From: Megascapheus bottae
Lineage: Eukaryota > Chordata > Mammalia > Rodentia > Geomyidae
Direction: 5' to 3'
Assembly (NCBI GenBank): GCA_024803745.1
Contig: JANJXV010000040.1
Coordinates: 3,957,859-4,021,858 of the forward strand
DNA: 64,000 nt
Shown here: piece by piece, positions 31,077 to 44,300 of the stretch
Layout of the letters: each line of letters opens with the position of its first letter
Numbering within the stretch: the first letter of the stretch is position 1
The notes under the pieces: model-generated
The model's database searches: none
What the model was told of the DNA's origin: nothing
Seen by the model: the letters and a program-made list of their open reading frames with translations, nothing else
Program-made: the position numbers and the translations under genes

Positions 31077-31250
31077 CCGGGCGCTGGCGGCCGACGCCTC
31101 CTGAGAGGCTGAGATCCGAGGATGGCGGTTCAAAGCCAGCGACCCGCCGAAGACAGAGTGAAGCTGTGGCTCGAGTGGGAGAGCCCCAGCCTTGGGGGAC
31201 AGAGCTCAGGGACAGTGACGAGGCCCTGAGCTTAAGCCCCATGACCAGCA
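31077..31250 (+). mobile_element. Dimeric SINE, link region deleted
   Basis: gccgggcgctggcggccgac head, ggttcaaagccagcg, then gctgtggctcgagtgggaga and gagcttaagccccatgacc. Confidence 0.78.
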
Positions 31251-31867
31251 TTATTTCATTGAAAAGTCTTATCCTTCCTAAATTAACACCCACGGCCCAC
31301 TCTTGGCAGGTGGTGAGGTGAAAACTGGAAGATGTCCTGCTTTGTTGACTGCTACTCGACTTGTATCCGTACACATAAAAATACGGCTCATAAATATTAC
31401 ACATCAGATATACATAGGTCACTATATATTATATGTAAGTTAATGGGCCCACTTTGGTGAATCTAGTTTTATGTGAGATCTTCAGTCTCTTTTCCCCTGG
31501 TTAGCTGAGTTCATAAAATATTTGGTATCTTGTGTTCCACATAAAAACATAAAGTTAAATTTTCATGCCGCTGTCCTGGGAAGACTGAAGGGCCGTTTTG
31601 TAGGTCAGCTATTTTGAATTCCCCACGGTGTCCTGGCATTTCTCCGCACCCCTGGCCGAGGCCCGGTCAGTGGCCTGGCCGACTGCGTTGTGGGGCTGCG
31701 GGGCCATGGCTGGGGGGCGGGGGGGGAGGAGGTTGTAGAAGCGTTCAGAGAACAACAGCAGTTTCCTAGAAAACCCCGGACATGAGGGGACTCAGACCTG
31801 TCACCCGCAGACCCAGGTTCCCTTCTGTCCAAGGACAGCCCAGGCACACCTCATCTCCACAAACAAG

Positions 31868-31985
31868 CCGGGTAGCAGAGCACACGCCTGTAGTCCCAGC
31901 TACAGAGAGACAGAGGTAGGAGGGCCAGAACCAAAGTAGAGTCCAGCCTTGGCCCCAAACAAACAAGCAAGCAAGCAAACCAAAC
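31868..31985 (+). mobile_element. B1-like SINE monomer with A-rich tail
   Basis: cacgcctgtagtcccagcta is typical of 7SL-derived B1; the tail is aaacaaacaagcaagcaagc. Confidence 0.65.
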
Positions 31986-32033
31986 CGACCACACCAGAAC
32001 ACAAGACCCTATCGGAAAAGAATGAAGCGATAG

Positions 32034-32115
32034 GGGCTGGGACGTGGGTCAGCGGATAGAACACCTGCCTACCGAATGCTGGGCCCTGAGTTCCAACCCC
32101 AGTACCACCAGAAAT
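32034..32115 (+). mobile_element. ID element
   Basis: aggggctgggacgtgggtca, then ggatagaacacctgcc and gagttccaaccccagtacc: an ID/BC1-type SINE without the B1 half. Confidence 0.75.
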
Positions 32116-32441
32116 GGAAGAGGCAGGCAGGCTAGGAGAAGAGCTTCTGTGACTCTCAAGAGATCAGAAATGACACAGGACCCCCTGCCCCCCCCCACAC
32201 CACGCCTGCATGTCGACCACCGCGAGCTAGCGAGTGCCTGCATACCAAGAAATTCCCCACTGGAGGAATTCTGAAGTCTTAAATAAGAAGAAAACACAAA
32301 GCTCAACTCTTCTCGTCATGAAAACAAGCTTCAGCAGTGTGCCATGGACCGCATCTTCTGAAAAGCGCACTGTTGACATGTGGAATAGGAAATCCTTCAT
32401 AAAACCACTTACAGATGATAATTTGAAAAGGGTGAAAGAGT

Positions 32442-32650
32442 CAACGGCTCACAGCTGTCAGGCACCCAGGAGGCTGAGAGCCGAGAGTCGAGGTTCAAAG
32501 CCAGCCTGAGCAGGAAAGCCCATGAGACTTCTATGTCCCCAGAAAACTACAAGTGGAGCTGTGGCTCAGGTGGTAGAGTGCCAGGCCTTGCACTAAACCG
32601 GTCAGGCACAGCGCCCAGGCGCAGAGTTTGAGCCCAGCACTGGCAACAAC
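32442..32650 (+). mobile_element. Dimeric SINE
   Basis: aggttcaaagccagcctgag, gtggctcaggtggtagagtg and gagtttgagcccagcactgg in order. Confidence 0.8.
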
Positions 32651-34299
32651 ACAAAGAAGAAAAATGAAGGAAAGGTCCTGGTTTTGTTTTTCTTGATGGT
32701 TTTCATTCCACCCGATGAGAAAACGGTGACACTCTCCGTCAGAGACGCGCCACAGCTTCTAGTAAGTGTGGGATAATTCTGTGTGAGAAGGGGAGGGGAG
32801 GAGGAGGAGGGGGGGGGAAGGCAGTGTCGAAGCCACTGCTGGGCTCCCCCTCACAGACAGGAAAGGACCCATTTTGAGGACCTCCTAAGTGAACCTCTGT
32901 GACGAATGGTTTCTGCCTTGCACACTTCCCTCTGTTACGGAATTCTCTCTGCAGTCACATAGAAGCCTCTCCAGCTTGATCTTAAGCCCAGCCCTTCCCC
33001 TCCTGTCTCAGGCGGAGGAGAGCGGCCGAGAGCCACGCTGCTGCAGTCACCCCTCAGTCATTCATGGGGTAACGCAGCTGCACTCTTCCTCTACCATGAC
33101 CCAGATTCCCAGGCCTGTCTCCATGGCTCCCAGGACACAGGAGGTCGCAGATCAAAGCCAGCACAGTCAGGAAAGGCAAACCAGGCCTCCGGGCCTCAAC
33201 TGCTGCGGCTCAGCCTCGTCTGTGCTGGGCTGGGACCCAGCTTGCAGCAGTGGATTCTGGCTGTTACCCAAACTTCCCGGCCCACTCTGAAGCACCTTGC
33301 ATCGGCCTGACTGGGTGGAGGTGCAGTTTGGGGGTACGGTGTGCACCCAGATGCCACGTGGGGCAGAGGACAAGTCTTTCTAAGAGAACCACGGTTCCGA
33401 GCCAGCGGCTCCGCCCGCACTGGCAGCTGCCCCCGCTGAGATCTGAGGATCCTTCGCTGGAGACTCTTTGGTAGAGTTGTGAATCTGCACTTTCCTGGAG
33501 GCTGAGCTCTGAGGACGTCCCCCCAGTCTCCAGTCTCATCCCCCGCCAACCTCCTGGAAGCCAACCCCTCCGGGGTGCAATTCTCAGTCTACCCAAGGCA
33601 GGAGCTGGACAGCGGCGGTGCCAGCTCTCCCGAGCGCCCGGAACCCCTCATCCAGGTAACAGGTGTCTCTGAGCCGGGCATTTTCCTTACGGGCTGGGAC
33701 GTGAACCAGGCTCCCCCAGCCCCTGCCCCAGCAGCCATCCTCAGCTGCAGAGACCAGTAACAAATGAGCCTGCAACTCCTCACCAAGCGGGGTCCCCAGG
33801 GGGGGAAAGCGAGGAGAAACTGAGTGGCTTTCCCGACAGTGGTCACCAGGGAAGGCATTTCTTGGGGACACAGTGCCCCCTCAAAATGGCAAGCATGAGA
33901 CACACACACCCTAACAGCTACCGTCCAAGCCTGCAGGGGTTCTCGCCCCAACTTCTATCCCACTTTTCCCTGACGAGGTGAACACGTAAGTTCATTGTTT
34001 TGGAGATGAAGAGACAGATCAGGAGAGGTGAGGCGGGGCCGGGCGTGGCTGTGGGAAGCAGAGGTGGGGAGACAGTGCGAGCCGGCGCTCGGTGCAAAAG
34101 CCAGCAAGACTCCATTTCAGCAAACGAGGGCGACGCAATGGTAGGCAGCCAGGACAGAGGACAGAGGCCGGGTCGCCCGGACCAGGAGAGCCTGGCTCCA
34201 TGCAGTCACTAAGAAAATGCTCGCACCCCACCACGCCAGCCCTGCTTTGCAAGAAAGCCCAGGCACGGTGGCCTTCCCACATCCCGGCTTCCTGCACAG

Positions 34300-35282
<983 letters not shown>

Positions 35283-35369
35283 TCACAGTAAATGCACATG
35301 AGGTGCTGCCTGCAATCCTTAACTCCAGGGAGGAGGTGGGGGGAGAGAAAGCAAGGGCACATCCACACC

Positions 35370-35495
35370 GCCGGAGCCACGGCGCCACGCCAGCTTTCTG
35401 ATGTTTACGTTTACTTTTTGGTTGTTCAATGGAGAGAGTCTGATGGACTTTTCCGCCCCGGCTGGCTTTGAACCTTCGTCCTCAGACCTCAGCCC
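35370..35495 (-). mobile_element. SINE left-half fragment
   Basis: ggctggctttgaaccttcgt with a diverged link region. Confidence 0.6.
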
Positions 35496-35699
35496 CACCT
35501 GTGCCCGGCTTCATCATCTGGGAAAGAACCCCACGTTTGTCCCCCATGTTCCATTCCCAGCAGGACGGGAGGTGGGGGCCCCCCGGCCCCCCTTGCCCCG
35601 AGCACCCCATGTCTCCTTCGCTCCTGCTCGCGCCCGCCCGCACTGCAGCCAGGCCAGCTCCAGCCAGAGCTGGAGTCCGAGTCTCCACACTCAAACCAA

Positions 35700-35920
35700 G
35701 AGCCCTCCAGAATCCATTCCAAGAAGCGTAATTACCAAACCACCAGACGGCATATTTTAAACTAACAAACTATACTTTGAAGCATTCAAGGCCATTATCT
35801 TGGAAAAGATAATGGCTCTGGCGGTAACGGTAATGGATTGTGTGGAATAATTTCTGGAGCTCTTCAGAGAAAGGTTATGAAACACAGAAAAATAATTCAG
35901 CCTCATTTCGAGATTTTTTT
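35700..35920. promoter_or_regulatory. AT-rich repeat-poor island, candidate conserved noncoding element
   Basis: The base composition drops to clearly AT-rich within GC-rich intron, with no SINE or microsatellite, and contains the palindrome at 35791-35816. Conservation cannot be tested here. Confidence 0.35.
35791..35816. other. Perfect 11-bp inverted repeat with 4-base loop
   Basis: gccattatctt, loop ggaa, aagataatggc. It sits in an AT-rich repeat-free island of intron 3. Confidence 0.85.
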
Positions 35921-36363
35921 TTGAATGAAAGAAGAGAAAGACAGAAGGAGGGGGGCAAACAAGGAAAGAAAGACGAGAGGAGGAAAAGAAAGAAGAGAGG
36001 AAATGAATGATCAGGGCTAAACGCCCCTCTTCTCATCAGGCACAGCTCTAAATAATTCTGACTTTATCTAAACCACCGTCAAAAACATTGAAAAAACCCC
36101 AATTCCTTGCAGAAGGCAATTGGTTGCAAGAGAAAAGTTTCAGATGTATTCAGGTAGCCAGCAGCACGTACACACCAGGTGTCTGCCCTCGCAAGGTGAC
36201 GGGAGGGAAGAGCGGAGAATTTGCAGAGGGGAGGAGATAAGGTTCCCTGGCGATTTTGTTCTAGACCGCCAGAAAATGCCCTCGTTCTGCAATGTCCTCC
36301 ACCTCCTAGCTCAGCGAGTTCATGCTACAATTCCTCGACACGTCTCAGATTTTTATTTTATTT

Positions 36364-36594
36364 TTTGTCAGTAGTGGGGCTCAAACTCTGGGCCTGGGCG
36401 CTGTCCCTGAGCTCCTCCGCTCAAAGCTGGCGCTCTACCACGTTGAGCCACAGCTCCATGTCTGGTTTTCTGGTGGTTCACTGGAGATCAGAGTCTCCTG
36501 GATGTTCCTGCCCGGGCTGGCTTTGAACCACGATCCTCCGATCTCAGCCTCTTGAGTAGCTAGGATGACAGGCGGGAGACACTGGGGGCTGGCT
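36364..36594 (-). mobile_element. Dimeric SINE, full length
   Basis: ggggctcaaactctgggcct, gttgagccacagctccatgt and ctggctttgaaccacgatcc; T-rich 3' flank. Confidence 0.86.
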
Positions 36595-36753
36595 CAGATT
36601 ATTTTGTACTTAATAAATCTCCCGACAACATAGAAGACATTCTCCTGTGAAGCATCTTATATCGTTTCTACCCTTCAGCGACAGACAGATTTAATCGTGC
36701 GCAGTTATTTTTTTCTACTGAGTGATTAATTTCCTGTGGTATGACACTAGCTG

Positions 36754-36758
<5 letters not shown>

Positions 36759-36805
<47 letters not shown>
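36759..36805. repeat. (GT)n microsatellite
   Basis: About 23 pure GT units. Confidence 0.95.
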
Positions 36806-37297
36806 TATCAGCAAGGATGTCCTTCCACGAGCAGAACAAACCAGCCCTGTTGGGGAAGCAGGATGGGAGCTGGTCACCCTGGCTGTGGAATGCCGGCCCC
36901 TCAGGCCCAGGTCTTTCTGTAAGATGAAGACATGGCGTCACCCTTCCTGCTTCCCAGACAAGGCAAAGGCATGAGCAGACAGCGTTTGCGTAACTCGTAG
37001 GCTCCTACACACGTAGGATTCGACCCAGGAACCTCCCTGCAAAGGATACACTGTGCAACCGAGGTGCAGGGAAGCAGCTCCCCTCATGTTGAACCCCGGG
37101 GAGCATGGGCGGACGTAAGGACCTTTTCACAGTGTCCCCCCCAACCACCACCGAGGACTGGAGATGGGGTTGCCAGGCAGGGAGATCAAACCAGGCCAAA
37201 CGCTCCACGAGACCTGGACAGAGCCAGCCGCACTCGGGTCTTGCTTTACGGGCTCCATTTTGAATATGAACTAAAGTCACAAAGCTGGGAGAGGGTG

Positions 37298-37505
37298 GCC
37301 CCGTCTGGCGTCTCAGTCAAGGGGCTGAGATCTGAGGATCGCAGGTCAGAGCCAGCCTGGGCCCAGAAGTCTATAACTCCTATCTCCAATTAACTACCAG
37401 AAAACTGGAAGTGGGGCTGTGGCTCAAGCGGTGGAGCACCAGCCTGGAGCAAAAATGCTTAGGGATAGCGCCCAGGCCTTGAGTTCAAGCCCCAGGAACG
37501 GCACA
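37298..37505 (+). mobile_element. Dimeric SINE
   Basis: ggggctgagatctgaggatc, ggggctgtggctcaagcggt and gagttcaagccccaggaacg. Confidence 0.82.
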
Positions 37506-38633
37506 GAAAAGAAGGAGGGAGGGAGGGAGAGAGAGAGAGCTTACAGAACTTCCATATGCAAATTGCTAAATGAAGAACTGAACTACAGTGAAGATCAAGC
37601 CACGTCCGTGATAACTGCGTGTTTTCAGCACGTCATCCTGCAGCCCCAGTGGACATGCGTTACTTCTAGGGTGGAAGCTGGACCTCCAAAAAATCAGGAT
37701 GACCAAAAGCTATAATGCTACGTAAAACTCGAGACTGCGAAAACGAGAAAAATGAACAGAAAGGTTCCATCTTCAGAGGGGAAAACAGGTGCCAAGACGC
37801 TTAAATAGCTTCCCAAAGTGAGCTTCCCGTCCTGGTCTCACGTCCTGGCCTCACGTCCGGGTCTCACGTCCTTCCTCCCCAGGGCAGAGCTCCAGTCTGC
37901 GGCTCACCCCGGGCTCTGCACGGCACAGTCCAGCCCCGCGTGGCACATGCCACACCTCTGCTGTGCATTGGAGCGCGGGTGCCTCAGGCCAGGCCCGGGC
38001 CACAGCTCCTTCTGGCCTTGTCTCCCACTGCCTCCACGGAGAGGAAAGCCCCATACCCTGATGGCGGAGCCACACGCTGGGGGATAATGGGGTCGAGCTG
38101 AGTGCACCAGGTCCAGTGACCCCTTGGCCTCGGCCGGGCCACCCAGAGCCCCTCTGCCAGGCCGTGCTGACCCCCCAGAGCTGAGACTTAGAGACCCGGA
38201 GACCCTCCCTGCCCTCCTCATCTCTACGAGACACGGGATGCTGAAGCCCATACACCCGTGGCGCGGGGGGGGGGGGCGAGACTCCTTGTCCAGGTCATTC
38301 CCTGGGGGAGGCAGAGCTGGGGCGAGGGACAGGACGTGGGCCCGGAGGCCTCCCTGCCCCTCGCCGATAGGCCCCCACCGCGCTGGCGAAATTCCATGGC
38401 CTCCCTTTGCAGTTTCTTAGCGAGTAAAAGTTAAACGGAAAGAAAACGTGGTTCTGGGAAGGTGAATTGAGTGTGTGACCCTCAGTTTACAAGATTTCTG
38501 CCTCTGAAAATGATCTGTGACCCTGACACTCGATGTCTTGGTGTAGGCCTTCAGGCCCCCATTTGTCAAACAGGCTGGCGTGAACCACCTCGATTGCCTG
38601 ACTTGGAAAGCAACAGCTGTGCTTTGATGTAAT

Positions 38634-38635
38634 AA

Positions 38636-38666
<31 letters not shown>

Positions 38667-38668
38667 GT
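38634..38668. repeat. (GT)n microsatellite
   Basis: Short GT run touching the 3' end of the next minus-strand SINE. Confidence 0.9.
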
Positions 38669-38865
38669 GCACATAGGGCTTAGGCACTGTCCCTGAGTTT
38701 TTTGTTCAAGGATGGCGCTCTACCACTTGAGCCACAGTTCCCGTGACTGCCCCCCTTTTCTCTTTCGGGGGTGCCAGGTGGTTCCCTGGAGAGTCTCGTG
38801 GACTTTTCTGTGCAGGCTGGCTTTGAACCGAGCTCCTCAGACCTCAGCCTTCTGGGATGACATGG
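38668..38865 (-). mobile_element. Dimeric SINE
   Basis: ctctaccacttgagccacag and gcaggctggctttgaaccga; the extreme 3' end is replaced by GT repeat. Confidence 0.78.
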
Positions 38866-38989
38866 TTTAAGTGATTTTTACTGTGCACAGTTGAGGCTTT
38901 CAACACGATGTTGCGGGTCACGTACGGAAGGGCGGGCGCGGAACGCTCACTCACCCACCACCTCCCCTCTCTTCTGTGTTTGAGCTCCT

Positions 38990-39290
38990 GCATCTGAAAA
39001 TAAGACCAGAGCCTTTCAAAAGGTCTTTCAAGGAGTGGAGGATGCTGTCAGATATGATTACTTATGTGTTTTTTTCTCTGGAAACAGTAAAGACAATTTT
39101 CCCTTTGGATGAGAAACAATAGCCTTGAAACAAAACTTTGGAAGCTACCTAATTAGAGACTAGTGTTGAAGGAAAGAGGCACAAAGTTCTTTTCGAGTTA
39201 GATTTGTGGCTATGGTTTGGGTATGCCACGGAGAGGTGTTTGATTATTTCTTAGCTTAAGTGATAATTACCAAGATGAATCCCACGTGAG
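38990..39290. promoter_or_regulatory. AT-rich repeat-free island
   Basis: Unique AT-rich sequence without SINE or simple repeat, for example cttatgtgtttttttctctgg and aattagagactagtgttgaa regions. Candidate conserved element only. Confidence 0.3.
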
Positions 39291-39699
39291 CAGCCCAGAG
39301 GTACAGTGGTCGGCACAGTGGGGAAGGGGGCTGGTCTGCTAGACCCAAAGCCAGCCTCTAGAAGAGGCCCCGCCATCGATAGCCTGCCTTTGAGCCAAGC
39401 AGGAGGCTGAGGTGATGCCTCAAAATGCCAGACGAAAGAAAATTAAGGGAATGAAATAAAATAAAGCAAGCAAAGAAACACACACACACACACACACACA
39501 CACCCCACAGTGTGGGGCCGGGTCTGGAGTGACAGCTCAGGCAGGTGACCTCCCTGCTCAGGTTTGGTGCCTGTCACTTTCTCGAGTTGTGTGACAATCT
39601 CCCGAGGGTGGTGAATGATTTGATCTTGTCCACAAAGGTCCCTCCGAGGCCAAAGGAATTGGGAGGAAATTTTAAACGTTTCCTTTGACATGTCATTCG

Positions 39700-40080
39700 T
39701 AAAAGTATTCAATCACACCACAGACAAAATAATTTGAAATACTAGGGTACTTTATTTTTCTTAAAAGCTGTTCTCTTATTTTAGGCAAAATGACATATAG
39801 TTGAGAAGCCTGGGAAACTTAAAGGGCAGGCTGCAAGATTAATTTAAAATTACTTGAGATGGATTAAAAATAGTCTGTCTTCCAATGAGTTAAGCATTTC
39901 TGTCTAGAATGGTTTTGCCGTCGGCAATTTATTTTGCAAGTCATTCCCCATAAATCACAGAAGGTTCAAGTCTGGGCCAGGCCAGGATGGCTTGCTGAAG
40001 GACTTAATTAGTGGAATTGTGTTAATGAGATATTGAAGTGTCCTCCACAGAAGTTTCAGAGACTGCTGCTTCTGCTGGTC
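39700..40080. promoter_or_regulatory. AT-rich repeat-free island
   Basis: Nearly 380 bp of AT-rich unique sequence with runs such as gattaatttaaaattacttg and caatttattttgcaagtc. It stands out from flanking GC-rich repeats. Confidence 0.35.
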
Positions 40081-40117
40081 AGGAATGCACTTTACTCTCT
40101 CGGGAGTATGGGCTGAA

Positions 40118-40308
40118 TTGTGTGTGCGTGCGTGTGTGTGCGTGTGTGTGTATGTGCGTGCATGCGTGCATGCATGCATGCGTGTGTGTGCGTGTGTGTG
40201 CGCGTGTGTGCGTGCATGCATGTGTGTGTGTGCGTGCATGCATGTGTGTGTGTGCGTGCATGCATGTGTGTGTGCGTGCGTGCATGCGTGTGTGTGCGTG
40301 TGTGCGTG
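40118..40308. repeat. GTGC/ATGC microsatellite
   Basis: Alternating purine-pyrimidine units gtgtgtgcgtgcatgcatgt, Z-DNA-prone, ending at a minus-strand SINE 3' end. Confidence 0.93.
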
Positions 40309-40508
40309 CAGGTCCTGAGGCTTGACCTCAGAGCCTGGGCTCTGTGCTGGCCCTGACTGTTTGCTCAAGGGTAGCACTCTACCACTTCGCCACAGCTCTT
40401 CGGACCCTTTATGGTACACTGAACGATCTGATGGGTTTTCCTGCCTGGGCTGGCTTTGAACCTCGGTCCTCAGATCTTAGCCTCCTGAGTAGTTAGTGGT
40501 GTCCGGCT
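40308..40508 (-). mobile_element. Dimeric SINE
   Basis: ctctaccacttcgccacagc, ctggctttgaacctcggtcc and cctcctgagtagttagtgg. Confidence 0.8.
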
Positions 40509-41074
40509 GGAACTGGGACTCAAGCAGCTGGCGGTGACATGTTGATTCACCATTTTTTCTTTTTTTTTTTACAAAGGAAAAGTCTTTCCTTTCTTTCCCC
40601 CTGAGAGTTATCACTTGTGCTCTGCCTCGTGAGTGAATGGCTTGAATTAGTTTGATTGGAAATGAGAGAAAATGGAGGATTTGGGCTTTGGGGTTGTTTT
40701 TGTTTTTGAGACTCACCCAACAAACTGACCTTGGCAGACCTAAGAAGGCAGAGACTTCTCGCTCCTCCAGAAAGCTGCCCAGTCAGCAGAGAACCCTGGG
40801 TGGCCCTGCCTTTGTCTCCCCGCTGGCATCTCCCACTGGGGAGTCTGGTGATGACAGCCCCTGGCTGGGGAAGAGGGAAGGTTCTGGAACCCCCTCCCCA
40901 GGCCTATGTGGGGTCAAGCCCACTGGTGGGGCTCCTTACACACAGAGGAGGGGGGAAGGCTGGACTGCACCCCCAAGGTTCAGGGGTGAGGGGCACAGGA
41001 CAGACACCAGAGGAAAGACAGAGCGAGTTAAGTGAAGAGGGGACCAGCTACAGAGTGGAACTAACACACGCATG

Positions 41075-41101
41075 TGCGCGCGCACACACACACACACACA
41101 C

Positions 41102-41133
<32 letters not shown>
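41075..41133. repeat. (CA)n microsatellite
   Basis: About 25 CA units, interrupted once by CG. Confidence 0.95.
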
Positions 41134-41298
41134 GTCCAGGCTGTGTGCTGCTTTGTTTCAGAACTCACGTGTTCCACTCCCTCCCACTACTCACTGGGTA
41201 CTCATTATCATTGAGCAGTTATACAAAGCAGTGTCCATTCCTCGTGTTGGTTTTTAAGTACAGTCGTTAGATTCTTCATTGTTAAAAAAAAAGAGAAG

Positions 41299-41420
41299 TT
41301 CAGCTGGGTGCCAGTGGCTGAGAACTGAGGATCGGGGTTCAAAGCCAGCCCGGGCAGAGGGTGGAAGAGGAAAGACTCCTTGTTGGAGGCGTGGTTCAGC
41401 CGGTGGAGCGCCGGCCAATG
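41299..41420 (+). mobile_element. Shortened dimeric SINE
   Basis: ggttcaaagccagcccgggc followed soon by gtggttcagccggtggagcg; most of the link and 3' half are missing. Confidence 0.7.
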
Positions 41421-42182
41421 AGGGAAAGCGTGGCATACCATGTGCAAGGCAGTGCAGGCAGTGGGTCGCTTGCTGGGCAGGACACTGCGCCGTCTCTGTG
41501 CCTAGGGTAACCCCAAGGGAAAAGCTTCTCTGCCCAGCGTTCGTGTTTGCTCCTGGGCTGGCAAGACACCACCGGCCAAGGAGCAACCGGCAGAGATGTC
41601 TCCAGAACAGTCGGCCCTGCCCAGACCCCTCCCACCTGTGAGCGCTCAGTCACAGCAGGAGAAATCTCGCACGTGGACACACCTTGGCGGGAAACCCGGG
41701 GACAACCCCGAAGGAAAGGATCGAGGCGTTTTGCCTCCTCTCTTCCACCCTCTGCTTTCTCAGAATGCTGCCGGTCGGTGGTGACATTTTTCTCCCAGCC
41801 CCGCGAGTGGCTAACCCTCAGGAGGCTGGTTTCTTACCCAGGACACCTTCTTATACATTTCCCGAGCTTCTCCACAGACCCTGGCCTGCTCTTACTTCAG
41901 CAGCACAGCGTACACAATCCGCCCGACTCCTCTGTTTCTCTTGGAAGGTACAGCATGCTAAATGTCACAAAACCTTCCTAAGTGTGTGTGTGGGGGAAGG
42001 GATGAATGACTTTGTAGTGAGTGGTGGCTTCAGTCACAGGGAAAAGGCACAGACACTGGGAATTGTCCCCGGTGGGAAAAGGCAGTTCTAGTAAGTAATT
42101 AATTAGCAGAATTCCTCCATAGAGATTCCCTGAGGACACTCACGGCCCGGGGAAGGAAGACGATAAACGAAGGATGTGCCAA

Positions 42183-42345
42183 GGGCTAGCGCTGGGCTGT
42201 TTTCCGATTGGTCAGGGGATCCTGTGGGCTAGTGCTGGGCTGGCTTCTGATTGGTCAGAGTCAAGGGCTAGCGCTGGACTGGTTTCTGACTGGTCAGGGG
42301 ATCTGGGGGCTAGTTCTGGACTGGTTTCTGATTGGTAGGGGCCTG
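42183..42345. repeat. Four tandem copies of a 41-bp unit with CCAAT boxes
   Basis: The phrase gggctag recurs at 42183, 42226, 42265 and 42307. Each unit contains gattggtcag or a one-base variant, an inverted CCAAT box. Confidence 0.9.
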
Positions 42346-43254
42346 GCTCTTTCCCTCCTTCTCTAGGTTGATGTTTCCATGGAAACTGGCTCTTTGATAC
42401 TTCTGAAATGACTGTATTTTATACCATTAACTCTTTGTTGATCAGGGCCAGTCCACAAAGATTTTTTTTTAACCCCTCTGAAGAATAATTCCATTTCTAC
42501 CTCTTCTTAGTGCTCAAAAAGAATAACTGACCCAGGCCGGCTCCCTTTTCCTACCCAACGCCACTCTTTGCCCCGGCGATCCTGGCTTCCGCCTCTGCCT
42601 TTCCACCGAGACATGGCAGCGTCACCCATAATCAGAGCCAAGCCACCATACCAGGACCAGGAGTGTTTCTTCCGTCACCACTCGTGTGACATTCCACAGC
42701 TTCCAAAAGTGGGCACTTGTGACTCCCGTCCCGTCTACGTGTGGAAGATGACAGATCTCAGGCCAGCCCTCTCTGGCCCTCCGCTCATTTAAACTGGACC
42801 TTCCCTGGCTTGAGGCCGTCAAGGACTCCATCTGGAGCCCAGGCTTCTCCCTGAGTTCTCACCTGCAGCCACAGCGTCATCGACCACTCGGGCAGGGTCC
42901 TCCCCGCCTCCCTGACGCCTTCGGTCCAGTATTTCTGGACTGTGCTATCATAATGTTTTGCTATGGAGTCAAACTTAACCACGCCAGCTCTATGCACTTA
43001 GAACTCTGGTGCAGCTGGATGTCCCCCTTTCTGCCATGGTGTCATCTGTAACACATGAATGAGAGGAGAGGAAACAAGCGTGCCCCTCCCAGAACCAATC
43101 TGTGAAAGAGTCAACCATGCATTACATTATCCACAAAATGCACGGATCCACGCTCGCCCCTTCCCCAGTTCTGTCTCCCCAAGGCAAACGGGGCCCACGG
43201 CTTTACTGACACATCAGTGAACCTGCTTGGAAATCACAGTTCATCGCTGGCTGT

Positions 43255-43318
43255 GTAATAATAATAATAATAATAATAATAATGATAATAATAATCAGAA
43301 GAAGAAGAAGACGACGAC
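43255..43318. repeat. (AAT)n-(GAA)n-(GAC)n compound microsatellite
   Basis: AAT units change into GAA and then GAC trinucleotides without a break. Confidence 0.93.
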
Positions 43319-44098
43319 CTGCAACCACGCTATCACTCACTCCACATGGGCTGAGCTCTGTTCTGGGTGTTTTACATTATTTTAAGTGCTCACAGAAGTG
43401 CTGTAAGAGAAAATAGAATGGATGGGATGAAGATTATGCAACAGCTATAGCAACACGAAGTCCCCCTCCCCCGGGGTTATCCACCCTGGGAGCCGATGCC
43501 AGGGAGCTTCTGGCTGATTGCCAGGCCACTGTGCCCTCCTCTGTGAATAACACTGCCAACCGGGGCACAAGAGCGGAGAGGGTCGCCGACTTCCAGCACA
43601 GCAGAACTAAAATCCAAACCCAGACCTGAAGGCTTCCAAACCAGACGTCATTATCGTGACTCAGATCACCCGGTATTCCACCCACCGCGCTCCGTCCCTC
43701 GCACACCCCGTGGCCGGCGACACACGCTCGCAGAACAACAAGCCCTGACCTCTGGGCGCCCTCTGTCTGTCATGTGTCACAGGCATTAGCCCCCCAAAAG
43801 GTGAAGACATGGAATTAATTTGTCTTACAGGAAAACAGATGACCTGGATCTAAGCGGCAGGCCTGCCTGGACTTACAGGGGAGTTAATTCTCAGATCACA
43901 CTTGGGAAGGAGTCTTGTTTTTTTATACAGTCTAGGGCTATACTCTAGGAATCCCTGTTAAAGGCAGAAAACAAGAACTAGAATATTTTATTTGGTTCTC
44001 TCAAGGCCTTTTGTTTTTTTTTTAAGGGGGGGTGGGAGGTTTATCTTGGTTTGGCGCAGAATGTCCACGTTTCTCTGTGGACTCGAAATGCAACATTA

Positions 44099-44300
44099 AG
44101 CCAGGCGCCAGTGGTTCGTGCCCGTATTCTAGTTACTCAGGAGGTTGAGATCCGAGGATCGTGGTTCAAAGCCAACACCGATGGGAAAGTCCACGAGACT
44201 CCACAAGTGGAGCTGTGGTCGAGCGGTGCAGCGCCAGCTGTGCATATAAAAGCCAAGTAAGAGAAAGAGCAGGTCCAGAGTTCAAGCCCCAGCACATCCA
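44099..44300 (+). mobile_element. Dimeric SINE
   Basis: agccaggcgccagtggttcg head, ctcaggaggttgagatccga, gagttcaagccccagcacat; the link is shortened and a TATAAA-containing insert lies between the boxes. Confidence 0.78.
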
